Below, one piece after another: positions 17,330 through 25,518 of a stretch of 64,000 nucleotides of DNA. The notes under the pieces are model-generated. The model was not told where the DNA came from, did not search any database, and worked only from the letters and a program-made list of their open reading frames with translations. Source of the DNA: Oscillibacter sp. (GTDB lineage Bacteria > Bacillota > Clostridia > Oscillospirales > Oscillospiraceae); NCBI GenBank assembly GCA_017446225.1, contig JAFSRH010000035.1, positions 1-64,000 on the forward strand, written 5' to 3'. The translations under genes and the position numbers were made by a program. The number at the start of each line of letters is the position of its first letter. Positions within the stretch are counted from its first letter, which is position 1.

Positions 17330-18553
17330 TCAGGTCCGGTAATCCCCGTTGATTTTGATATAGTCGTAAGTGATGTCACAGCCCCAGCACGTACAGGCGG
17401 CGTTGCCCTCGCCCATGGAAATACGGATTTCCACATCATGTTCGGAGAGAATTTTTTTCGCCCGGTCCTCGTCAAAGTCCAGTCCGCGCCCGTTGGAACA
17501 CACGGGGATTTCCCCCGCCGCGCTGGCGAACGATACGTTGACCTTGTCCGGGTCGAACGTCTCCCCCGAGTAGCCCATCGCGCACAGCGCGCGGCCCCAG
17601 TTGGCGTCCGCGCCGAAAATGGCCGCCTTCATGAGCGTGGAGGAAATCACGGATTTTGCCACCGTCTCCGCGCTCTTGACGCTCTTCGCCCCGCTGACCG
17701 TGCACGTGATCAGATGTTTGGCCCCTTCGCCGTCGGAGGCCATTTCTCGGGCCAGTCCGATGCAAAGGGCCTGTAACGCGTCCAGAAACGCGGCGTAATC
17801 CGGCCCTTCGGCGGCGATTTCCGCGTTGCCGGCCAGACCGTTGGCCAGTACCATGCAACTGTCATTCGTGGAGGTGTCGCCGTCCACGCTGATACGGTGA
17901 AAGCTGACGTCCGCCGTCTCAAGGAGCGCGGCCCGAATCATGGCCGGGGATATGGCACAGTCCGTGGTAAGGAAACACAGCATTGTCCCCATGTTGGGGT
18001 GAATCATGCCGCTGCCCTTGGCGATACCGCCGATACGGACCGTTTTTCCGTCAATGAGCGTCTCAACGGCGGCCTCTTTCTTGACGGTGTCGGTGGTCAT
18101 GATGGCGTGGGCGGCCGCATCGCTGGCTTCCGGCGTGGACGCCAGCGCGTGATAGAGTTCCCGTACGCCGCCCTCAATGGCTTCAATGTTGAGCGTCTGT
18201 CCAATGACGCCCGTTGACGACACCAGCACGTCATCAGGCGCACAGCCGATTACGTCCGCCGCCGCCGCGCACATCCGTTCCGCGTACGCCTCCCCGTGCG
18301 GCGCGCACGCGTTGGCGTTGCCGCTGTTGGCGATAATCGCCCGCGCGGTACCGTTGCGCAGGTGCGCGAGGTCTACGTGAACCGGCGCGGCCTTGACCAC
18401 GTTCCGCGTGAACACTCCCGCCGCCGCGCAGGGCGTTTCCGAGACAATCAAAGCAACGTCTTTTTTCCAGTCGGCGTGCGTCTTGACGCCGACATGAATC
18501 CCCGCCGCCTGAAATCCTTTCGCGGCGCATACGCCGCCCTCAATAAATTTCAT
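17330..18553 (-). CDS. argJ: bifunctional ornithine acetyltransferase / N-acetylglutamate synthase
   Basis: ArgJ moves the acetyl group from acetylornithine to glutamate; bifunctional forms also use acetyl-CoA. The presence of argJ and absence of argA and argE here fits the cyclic pathway. The 407-residue precursor has family length and the self-cleavage region [14 protein letters not shown] (about 180-193), where the Thr becomes the new N-terminal nucleophile; the residue before it is Gly rather than the usual Ala. The sequence ends NGDYRT, the normal C-terminus. The start overlaps the stop of the TfoX-like gene (ATGA). Confidence 0.95.
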   Translation of the reverse strand: MKFIEGGVCAAKGFQAAGIHVGVKTHADWKKDVALIVSETPCAAAGVFTRNVVKAAPVHVDLAHLRNGTARAIIANSGNANACAPHGEAYAERMCAAAADVIGCAPDDVLVSSTGVIGQTLNIEAIEGGVRELYHALASTPEASDAAAHAIMTTDTVKKEAAVETLIDGKTVRIGGIAKGSGMIHPNMGTMLCFLTTDCAISPAMIRAALLETADVSFHRISVDGDTSTNDSCMVLANGLAGNAEIAAEGPDYAAFLDALQALCIGLAREMASDGEGAKHLITCTVSGAKSVKSAETVAKSVISSTLMKAAIFGADANWGRALCAMGYSGETFDPDKVNVSFASAAGEIPVCSNGRGLDFDEDRAKKILSEHDVEIRISMGEGNAACTCWGCDITYDYIKINGDYRT

Positions 18554-18876
18554 AAGTTCCCTCCTGATTTGCGTTTCGGCTCCGGGAGTTCCGGAAGCAT
18601 GGCCTCCACCAGTCCCGTAAGATAGGCCTTATCGTCCACATCGTCCACGAGCAACATTTCCTTCGCGCCGGGGTAAGGCGCTTCATAAGAGACCGTCCGC
18701 AGGTACTCAACGGCCGCCCGCGCCGGCTTGACCAGCAGGCGGTTGTCGTAAATCCCGCCGAACAGTTTTCCCCGGCAGTAAAGCAGGAATTCGCCCATCA
18801 TGGGACGGTAGGAAATTCCGCGGAGTTCCGAAAGCTGTTCCAGTATCAACGTTAAGTATTCCCGTCCGGACGACAT
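18550..18876 (-). CDS. TfoX N-terminal domain protein
   Basis: A 108-residue protein matching the TfoX/Sxy N-terminal domain alone: SYRPMMGEFLLYCRGKLFGGIYDNRLLVKPA in the first half and KEMLLVDDVDDKAYLTGLVEAML in the second. In Gammaproteobacteria, TfoX/Sxy promotes competence through CRP, but there the C-terminal domain is present. Stand-alone N-terminal domains in clostridia have no known role. The ATG at 18876 follows GAGGGGG. The stop overlaps the argJ start by four bases and the gene lies 10 bases after argC, so it is fully embedded in the arginine operon. Confidence 0.85.
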   Translation of the reverse strand: MSSGREYLTLILEQLSELRGISYRPMMGEFLLYCRGKLFGGIYDNRLLVKPARAAVEYLRTVSYEAPYPGAKEMLLVDDVDDKAYLTGLVEAMLPELPEPKRKSGGNL

Positions 18877-18886
18877 TTTGACCCCC

Positions 18887-19825
18887 TCAATCAAGATTCA
18901 GTCCCGCCGTTTCGGGGAATCCTAACATCAGATTCATATTCTGTACGGCCGCGCCGCTGGCCCCCTTGCCCAGATTGTCGAACAGGGCCGTGACGGTAAA
19001 ACGTTCCTCATTGCCCGATACGACAATGGAGAGCGCGTCACGGCCGGAACGCGCCGCGCCGTACAGCAACCCGGGCGCGTTGTCCGCTACCGACACCACG
19101 CCGCGTCCTGTGGCGTAATGGGCGCGGTAAAGGTCCCGGACCTCCCGCAGCGTCGACACGCCCCGCAGTTGCGGCATATGCAGCGGGACCGTAGTGGCCA
19201 TGCCTTTGTAGTAGTCGTCCACAACGGGACTGAACACGGGGGAGGTCTCCAGTCCGCACGCCGCGCGCATTTCCGGAAGGTGTTTATGCGTCTGGCCCAA
19301 GGCGTACACGCCCGGACTGGAAAGCAACGCGTCCCGCGCCGGGTCCTCATACTGCGCAATCATTTTCTTTCCGCCGCCGGAGTAGCCCGTCAGGGAGAAG
19401 CACGAGAGCAACGCGTCTTTCGGCAGGACGCCCGCCGCAATCAGCGGGTACACAATGCTGATAAAGCCGGTGGCGTGACAGCCCGGATTGGCCACGCGCG
19501 GACTGCGCGTGACCGCGTCCCTGTGCGCCTCCGACAGCTCCGGAAAGCCGTAAGTCCAGCCGGACGCCGTACGGTGCGCCGTGGACGCGTCTATGATTTT
19601 AGTCGCGGGGTTCTCCGCGAGCGTGACGGCCTCCTCCGCCGCCGCGTCGGGCAGACACAGAAAGACCAAGTCGGCCGCGTTGATGAGGCGTTTCCGTTCC
19701 TGTACGTCCTTCCGCTTTTCCTCGTCAATGAGCAGAAGCCGCAGGTCGTCACGCGCCGCCAGACGGCTGTAAATTTGCAGTCCGGTCGTACCCTCCCGGC
19801 CGTCAATGTAAACGTTCGGTTTCAT
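18887..19825 (-). CDS. argC: N-acetyl-gamma-glutamyl-phosphate reductase, short (type 2) form
   Basis: Reduces N-acetylglutamyl phosphate to the semialdehyde. At 312 residues it belongs to the shorter type 2 ArgC family rather than the about 345-residue type usual in Bacillota. The N-terminal VYIDGREGTTGLQIYSRL is typical of type 2, and the catalytic Cys116 is in ANPGCHATGF. The SLTGYSGGGKKM segment and HMPQ match the active-site region. The start overlaps the argH stop (ATGA). Using the type 2 form may mark a particular clostridial lineage. Confidence 0.94.
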   Translation of the reverse strand: MKPNVYIDGREGTTGLQIYSRLAARDDLRLLLIDEEKRKDVQERKRLINAADLVFLCLPDAAAEEAVTLAENPATKIIDASTAHRTASGWTYGFPELSEAHRDAVTRSPRVANPGCHATGFISIVYPLIAAGVLPKDALLSCFSLTGYSGGGKKMIAQYEDPARDALLSSPGVYALGQTHKHLPEMRAACGLETSPVFSPVVDDYYKGMATTVPLHMPQLRGVSTLREVRDLYRAHYATGRGVVSVADNAPGLLYGAARSGRDALSIVVSGNEERFTVTALFDNLGKGASGAAVQNMNLMLGFPETAGLNLD

Positions 19826-21210
19826 GCTTCCTCCCGGCGCGCGGCGATAAAGTCCTCAATGTCCTGTATCTGCCTCGTGGTCTCCCCCACGGCGGGGCCG
19901 CCGTAGCTGTGCCGCAACGACACGCAGTTTTCCAGACGGAGCGCCTCGTACACGTCCTCGTCAAAGAGTTCGCACGCCGCCTTGAAATCCGCCAGCGCCA
20001 ATTCTTCCAGCGACTTCCCCTCTCTCGCGCACAATGCCACGAGTTTTCCCGTGACGGTGTAGGCGTCCCGGAAGGGCATTCCCTTTTTTGTCAGGTAGTC
20101 GGCGCAGTCGGTGGCGTTGAGGAATCCGCGTCCCGCCGCCTCGCGCATACGCTCGGGGAAAACTTTCATGGTGTCCAGCATGGCCGCGAACACCGGCAGA
20201 CACATTTCCACGGTATCCAGCGCGTCAAAGACCGGTTCCTTGTCCTCCTGCATATCCTTGTTGTACGCCAGCGGAAGGCCCTTCATGACGGTCAGAAGCG
20301 TGATCAAATCGCCGTACACGCGCCCCGTCTTGCCCCGTACCAGTTCCGCCACGTCCGGGTTTTTCTTCTGCGGCATGATGGAAGAGCCGGTGGCGTAGGC
20401 ATCGTCCAGCTCAATGAACTTGAACTCCCAACTGCACCATAGAATCACCTCTTCCGCGAAACGCGACAGATGGAGCATGAGAATGGACAGGCCGCTCAGC
20501 AGTTCGAGCGCGTAGTCACGGTCGGAGACGGCGTCCAAGGAGTTTTCCATAGGCTCATCAAAGCCGAGTTCCTCCGCGGTCTCCCAGCGGTCGATCGGGT
20601 ACGTGGTCCCGGCCAGCGCGCCGCACCCGAGCGGACACTGGTTCAGGCGTTCCCGGCAGTCCTCCAGACGCGTCACGTCCCGCGCGAACATGTGCGCGTA
20701 GGCCATGAGATGGTGCGCGAAAGAAACGGGCTGGGCGCGCTGTAAGTGCGTGTAACCGGGCATGACCGCGGACTGGTACTCTTTGGCGCGCCGGCAGAGG
20801 ACCGACTGAAGGGAGAGCAGACGGTCAATCACGGACCCGATTTCCCGGCGGACGTACATCCGGAAATCCAAGGCGACTTGATCGTTTCGGCTCCGGGCGG
20901 TGTGCAGACGCTTCCCGGCGTCCCCGATCCGCTCCGTCAGAAGGGCCTCAATGTTCATGTGTATGTCCTCATTGTCGGCGGTAAAGGCGACCTTTCCGGC
21001 CTCGATATCGGACAGGATTTCCCGCAAGCCCCGCTGTATGGCCTCCCCGTCCTCCGGGGAGAGGATGCCGCAGTCGGCCAGCATTTTCGCGTGGGCCAGA
21101 CTGCCCCGGATGTCCTCCCGGTAAAGGCGCTGGTCGAAGTCAATGGACGCGTTGAACGCGTTGACTAACGCGTCCGTGTCCTTGCCGAAGCGCCCGGACC
21201 ATAGTTTCAT
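19822..21210 (-). CDS. argH: argininosuccinate lyase
   Basis: Cleaves argininosuccinate to arginine and fumarate. The 462-residue product is full length. It starts MKLWSGRFGKDTDALVNAFN and has the fumarase-superfamily signature GSSIMPQKKNPD (about 280-291) with the flexible catalytic loop. The HTARSRNDQVALDFR segment is also typical. I chose the ATG at 21210; an 18-codon upstream extension has no family similarity. It lies 50 bases after argG and its stop overlaps argC by four bases. Confidence 0.96.
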   Translation of the reverse strand: MKLWSGRFGKDTDALVNAFNASIDFDQRLYREDIRGSLAHAKMLADCGILSPEDGEAIQRGLREILSDIEAGKVAFTADNEDIHMNIEALLTERIGDAGKRLHTARSRNDQVALDFRMYVRREIGSVIDRLLSLQSVLCRRAKEYQSAVMPGYTHLQRAQPVSFAHHLMAYAHMFARDVTRLEDCRERLNQCPLGCGALAGTTYPIDRWETAEELGFDEPMENSLDAVSDRDYALELLSGLSILMLHLSRFAEEVILWCSWEFKFIELDDAYATGSSIMPQKKNPDVAELVRGKTGRVYGDLITLLTVMKGLPLAYNKDMQEDKEPVFDALDTVEMCLPVFAAMLDTMKVFPERMREAAGRGFLNATDCADYLTKKGMPFRDAYTVTGKLVALCAREGKSLEELALADFKAACELFDEDVYEALRLENCVSLRHSYGGPAVGETTRQIQDIEDFIAARREEA

Positions 21211-21260
21211 AGCGCACCTCCATAAAAGCGTGACGGGGGAACGTTCCCCCGCCATCCGCG

Positions 21261-22484
21261 TCATAACAGGCCTTTTTCACGCAGGGCCTGTACTTTCGTG
21301 GGCAGTCCCCACAGGTTGATAAATCCGGCGGCGTCCTTCTGGTCGTAGTCCGATTCGTCAAAGGTCGCCAGATTTTCGGAGTAGAGCGAACAGGGAGAGG
21401 TAGTGCCGGCGGGAATGATGTTGCCCTTGTAGAGCTTGAGGCGTACGGAACCCGTAACGTTTTCATTGGCCTTGTCGGCAAAGGCGGAAATGGCCTCCCG
21501 CAGAGGGGTGAACCACTTGCCGTTGTAGATGAGGTCGGCGAAGTCAATGGCCAGTTTCTGTTTGGCGTGGAGCGTGTCCTTGTCCACGGTGAGCATTTCG
21601 AGCTGTTCATGGGCGAAGTACAGGATGGTGCCGCCGGGGGTCTCGTACACGCCGCGGTCCTTCATGCCGACCAGACGGTTTTCCACAATGTCAATGATTC
21701 CGATTCCGTTGGCCCCGCCGATCTCGTTCAGTCCGGCGATAATCTTGGACGCCTTCATCCGTTCGCCGTTGAGGGCCACCGGAACGCCCTTTTCAAAGTC
21801 AATCGTGACATAGGCGGGCGTGTCGGGGGCCTGCGCCGGGGAGACGCCCATTTCCAGAAATCCGGGCTTTTCGTAGTCCGGCTCGTTGGCGGGGTCCTCC
21901 AGATCAAGGCCTTCGTGGCTCAGGTGCCAGAGGTTTTTGTCTTTGGAGTAGTTGGTCTCGCGGGATATCTTCAGGGGCACGTTGTGGGCTTCCGCGTAGT
22001 CGATTTCCTCCTCCCGGGAGCGGATGGACCATTCCCGCCACGGGGCAATGACCGTCATGTCGGGCGCGAACCGCTTCACGGCCAGTTCAAAGCGCACTTG
22101 GTCGTTGCCCTTGCCGGTACAGCCGTGGCATACGGCGTCCGCGCGCTCTTCCAGCGCGACTTGCGCCAGCTTGCGGCCCAGAATCGGACGGGCGAACGCC
22201 GTGCCCAGCAGATAGGTTTCGTACTTGGCGTCCATTTTCAGGGCGGGAAGAATGACCTCATCGACCATTTCGTCCACGAGGTCCGCGACAATCAGCTTGG
22301 ACGCGCCGGTTTTGAGGGCCTTTTCTTCCAGTCCGTCCAGTTCCCCGGCCTGTCCCACGTCTCCGGAGACCGCGATAATCTCCGGATTATTATAATTTTC
22401 CTTCAACCATGGAATAATAATCGAAGTGTCCAGCCCTCCGGAATAGGCCAGCACGACCTTCTTAATGTCCTGTTTGTCTTTCAT
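21261..22484 (-). CDS. argG: argininosuccinate synthase
   Basis: Joins citrulline and aspartate using ATP. The 407-residue product has family length, with the ATP loop AYSGGLDTS (about 13-21), the [15 protein letters not shown] segment and YETPGGTIL. The ATG at 22484 is preferred: a promoter with TATAAT at 22524-22519 places the transcript start only some 25 bases upstream, and the extra upstream codons lack family similarity. The ribosome site (GGGGCG) is weak. It is the first gene of the operon, so synthesis starts transcription with the last pathway genes argG and argH. Confidence 0.95.
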   Translation of the reverse strand: MKDKQDIKKVVLAYSGGLDTSIIIPWLKENYNNPEIIAVSGDVGQAGELDGLEEKALKTGASKLIVADLVDEMVDEVILPALKMDAKYETYLLGTAFARPILGRKLAQVALEERADAVCHGCTGKGNDQVRFELAVKRFAPDMTVIAPWREWSIRSREEEIDYAEAHNVPLKISRETNYSKDKNLWHLSHEGLDLEDPANEPDYEKPGFLEMGVSPAQAPDTPAYVTIDFEKGVPVALNGERMKASKIIAGLNEIGGANGIGIIDIVENRLVGMKDRGVYETPGGTILYFAHEQLEMLTVDKDTLHAKQKLAIDFADLIYNGKWFTPLREAISAFADKANENVTGSVRLKLYKGNIIPAGTTSPCSLYSENLATFDESDYDQKDAAGFINLWGLPTKVQALREKGLL

Positions 22485-22518
22485 GACACACGCCCCATTC
22501 TTTTTCACGGTAGAGTGC

Positions 22519-22547
22519 ATTATACAATCTTCCATCTTGTTATGCAA
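22519..22547 (-). promoter_or_regulatory. promoter of the arginine operon
   Basis: On the minus strand TTGCAT (22547-22542), a 17-base spacer and TATAAT (22524-22519). TGCATA occurs twice in direct repeat around the -35 (22541-22546 and 22555-22560), and another lies near 22588. These could be part of an ArgR operator, but a full ARG box is not clear. Confidence 0.7.
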
Positions 22548-22718
22548 GTGCCGATATGCACAACTTTTCCCGGCCGCGTCTGTACGCTTTGCATATTCCT
22601 GACGTAAAAGAGGCGCTTTTTCCGTGGAAATGACCGATATTTTCCCCATAACGGGCGGCGGGTCTATTTTCCGCCCGTCTTTCATAAGATACACCATCAC
22701 TGTCAGGAGGTGGACAAC

Positions 22719-23312
22719 ATGACAAGTCAAAGCCGGAACCAAGTGGTTTTAGAGGGATGGGTCCGGGAAAGTCCGGTCCCGTCCCATGAGAACCACGGCA
22801 TCCGGTTTTACCGTTTCCCGCTGGACGTGCCGCGCCTGTCCGGACAGCGCGACCTCTTGCCGGTCCTGATTCCGGAAGAAAGCCTCCCCATGACCGACAC
22901 GGACCAGCCCATCCGCGTACAGGGACAGCTCCGCTCCTTCAATAACCGTACCGGGACCGGCAGCCGCCTGATTCTGGCCGTCTACAGCCGGAATCTACAG
23001 CCGGGTCTCGGCGTGGCCTGTAACCAGATCTTCTTGTCCGGCACGCTCTGCAAGCCGCCCGTTCTCCGCCGTACGCCGCTGGGCCGGAGTATTTGCGACC
23101 TCATGCTTGCCGTGCCCCGGCGCTACGGCCGCTCCGACTACCTCCCGGTCATCGCGTGGGGACAGTTGGCCGTACAGACCGGCGAACTGTCCACCGGCGA
23201 TGCGCTGGAACTGGAAGGGCGCGTGCAAAGCCGTATCTACCACAAGGAGACGGAGAACGGCACGGAAGAGCGTACCGCGTACGAGGTTTCCATGATGCAC
23301 CGTCTGCCCTGA
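22719..23312 (+). CDS. SSB-like protein with two tandem OB folds
   Basis: A 197-residue protein that divides into two OB-like halves. The first (about 8-95) runs [16 protein letters not shown] to [10 protein letters not shown]. The second (about 100-197) has the SSB/PriB-type pattern [31 protein letters not shown] then [13 protein letters not shown]. There is no acidic C-terminal tail as in the housekeeping SSB. It may bind single-stranded DNA in a specialised process; the partner is unknown. The ATG follows AGGAGGT at 22704-22710. It is divergent from the arginine operon and convergent with the ATPase gene. Confidence 0.75.
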   Translation: MTSQSRNQVVLEGWVRESPVPSHENHGIRFYRFPLDVPRLSGQRDLLPVLIPEESLPMTDTDQPIRVQGQLRSFNNRTGTGSRLILAVYSRNLQPGLGVACNQIFLSGTLCKPPVLRRTPLGRSICDLMLAVPRRYGRSDYLPVIAWGQLAVQTGELSTGDALELEGRVQSRIYHKETENGTEERTAYEVSMMHRLP

Positions 23313-23315
23313 ACC

Positions 23316-24392
23316 TCAGCGGACGCGCCGTTTCTGACGGAGCGTGTCAAGAAGGCGCCCGGCCTCCAGCGCGGCAACGGCTTGCACGCCCTCAAAGTCC
23401 GCGTAGGGACGGTAAACGGCTTCCAGCGCGTCATGCGCGGCCTTGGCCTCCCGCAGAGCCGACACGGCCTCCTCCCGGAGTACGGAAACCATCCGGTTTT
23501 TCAGCCGGAACGCGCCTCTGTCCGAAACGTCCGTCATTGCGTCCACGCGCACGCGCCGGAACGGCGTCCCGTCATACTCCATCCCCGGACGCGTGCTGAC
23601 AAAGCCCAGTCCCAGACCGGGTATCAACAGGTGTTCGATCCGTTCCGGGTCCTCCGGCGACATACAGCGGATCGTGTCCCAGCGTTTCGCCGCCGCCCGA
23701 CGGTACAGCTCTTCCAGCATGGGACCGGCAAAGCCGAACGTATCGCGCAGTTCATACACGCGCCGGCAGAGCGTCCCCACGCTGTCAAAGCGCCACACGT
23801 ACCCCTGACAGGTCAGCGAACCTAAAAAGCGGCGTACATTCCGCCCCTTGCGTACGTTCTCCCGGCGCAGTTCCCGGCGCGCGATTCCGCGGAAACGCCG
23901 TTCCGCGCGCTCCCGGTCGAACTTCACGCCCGCCGCCGCGTCCAGCTCCACCGCCCGCGCCGCCTTCATCGCCCGGTACGCCCGGACATACGCCGCCTTG
24001 TATTCCTCCGTGCGCGCCCTGACCTCCCCGGCGCACGCCTTCGCCGCGATCAGGTCATAGTACCGCCCCAAGTCCAGATAGCGGTCCACCGCGGCGGGGT
24101 AACGCGGTTCCAGAACGTGCGGCGCGGTCCCGTCCGCCGCCGCGCAGCCCAGTTCCGGGAACGCCACCCCGTCCAAGGAATCCGGGTCCCCCGAACAGTG
24201 CAGGTACTCGACCTCTACCCCGGCCTCTTCCATGGTCCGTCCGAGTTCCCGCATGAGCGTGCTTTTCCCGATTCCCGGGCCGCCTTTCAGGATGATGAAA
24301 TCGTAAGCGTTGTCAAGATCCGCTATCTCCGAAAACAGATTCTGAAAGCCGTTTCCGCTGTTCGCGCCCGCGAAAAAATGCGTTGCCGCCAT
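23316..24392 (-). CDS. P-loop ATPase of the PRK06851-like family, second P-loop missing
   Basis: The first half of this 358-residue protein matches a Bacillota family of unknown function: AGANSGNGFQNLFSE, then Walker A LKGGPGIGKSTLM (about 35-47), YLHCSGDPDSLDGVAFPEL and DGTAPHVLEPRYPAAVD. Relatives of this size normally carry a second Walker A in the C-terminal half. Here that half (about 195-330) has GYVWRFDSVGTLCRRVYELRD with no GKS motif, so the second site looks lost. The middle is rich in Arg and Ala and probably helical. Function is unknown; some relatives are near sporulation genes. It has no co-directional neighbours here. Confidence 0.75.
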   Translation of the reverse strand: MAATHFFAGANSGNGFQNLFSEIADLDNAYDFIILKGGPGIGKSTLMRELGRTMEEAGVEVEYLHCSGDPDSLDGVAFPELGCAAADGTAPHVLEPRYPAAVDRYLDLGRYYDLIAAKACAGEVRARTEEYKAAYVRAYRAMKAARAVELDAAAGVKFDRERAERRFRGIARRELRRENVRKGRNVRRFLGSLTCQGYVWRFDSVGTLCRRVYELRDTFGFAGPMLEELYRRAAAKRWDTIRCMSPEDPERIEHLLIPGLGLGFVSTRPGMEYDGTPFRRVRVDAMTDVSDRGAFRLKNRMVSVLREEAVSALREAKAAHDALEAVYRPYADFEGVQAVAALEAGRLLDTLRQKRRVR

Positions 24393-24519
24393 AACCTTAC
24401 CTCCCGCCGGTTCCTGAATTTCACTCCCAGCCTATGCGCCATCCCCCGCCCGTGACAGCCGGACACCGTAAAATCCTGAAATTCCCACAATAGCACATAA
24501 ATATCCCACAAGAAGCCGC

Positions 24520-24547
24520 TTGAAAACGCCGCGAAACCGTGTATAAT
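24520..24547 (+). promoter_or_regulatory. promoter of the AraC regulator gene
   Basis: TTGAAA (24520-24525), a 16-base spacer and TATAAT (24542-24547), about 48 bases before the start codon. Confidence 0.65.
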
Positions 24548-24594
24548 GGAAAGATACGAAATCCGCGTTTCCGGAAGAAAGGGAACGGACCGAC

Positions 24595-25518
24595 ATGGAC
24601 CGTAACAATCAAGAGTTTACTTATTACAAGGCCAAACACGTTACCTGTCTGAAATACCGGCACGAAAGCACGTTGGGCCTCTACCCGACTTTCTGCGGCG
24701 TGGAACAGTGCAAGCCCGGCTTTTCCGTGGGGCCGCGGGTGCGGGACAATTACCACCTGCACGTCATTCTCTCGGGAAAGGGTACGCTGTGTGTGAGCGG
24801 GCGGACGTACCATCTGCACAGCAATCAGGCGTTTTTACTCAAACCGGCGGAGACCGTGTTCTATCAGGCCGACCAGAAAGACCCGTGGCGCTACTGCTGG
24901 GTGTCGTTCAACGGCGCGTCCGCGAAAGACTGTATGCGCGCCGCCGGGTTCCCGGACGGCGTCAACGCCCGTGACTGCTACATGGACACCAACGAGTTTT
25001 TAATGCTCACGTGGAAACTGTTGGAGTGCCGGGACAATACGCTTCAAAACGAGTTGCGCTGTCTGAGCCTTACCACGGAGTTCATCGCCCTGATGATCGA
25101 GTCCGGGGACCGGGTCGCCCCGCCCCGCAGACAGGACGACTCCTCCGATATTTACGTTGACCACGCGCTGGACGTGATACGCTGTCAGTACGCCAATGTC
25201 AAAATCCGTGACATCGCCAAACATATCGGAATCAACCGCAGTTACCTGACCAACATCTTCAAGAAACGGACAGGCCTTTCCCCGCAGGAATACCTTCTCC
25301 GTTACCGCCTGAATATCGCTTGCCGTCTGCTCCTGACCACCAATTACCCCATACAGGAAGTCGCGCGGCAAATCGGCTACGAAAACCCCATGACCTTTTC
25401 CAAGATGTTCAAGAGCGCGTACGGCGTCAGTCCCAAAGTCTACCGTTCGCAGGGCGTTCTTCAGGGTCCCGCGGCCCCGCAACATACTACCGACACAGGC
25501 AGGGAGGAACTAACATGA
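24595..25518 (+). CDS. AraC family transcriptional regulator
   Basis: A 307-residue regulator with an N-terminal cupin-like sugar-sensing domain (about 30-115; HVILSGKGTLCVSGRTYHLHSNQAFLLKP) and two C-terminal helix-turn-helix motifs (about 195-290). The second ends in the family signature EVARQIGYENPMTFSKMFKSAYGVSPKVYR. Its stop overlaps the alpha-galactosidase start (ATGA), so regulator and enzyme are translated together. It most likely activates this cluster in response to a galactoside. Start chosen at the ATG after AAAGGGAACGG. Confidence 0.93.
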   Translation: MDRNNQEFTYYKAKHVTCLKYRHESTLGLYPTFCGVEQCKPGFSVGPRVRDNYHLHVILSGKGTLCVSGRTYHLHSNQAFLLKPAETVFYQADQKDPWRYCWVSFNGASAKDCMRAAGFPDGVNARDCYMDTNEFLMLTWKLLECRDNTLQNELRCLSLTTEFIALMIESGDRVAPPRRQDDSSDIYVDHALDVIRCQYANVKIRDIAKHIGINRSYLTNIFKKRTGLSPQEYLLRYRLNIACRLLLTTNYPIQEVARQIGYENPMTFSKMFKSAYGVSPKVYRSQGVLQGPAAPQHTTDTGREELT

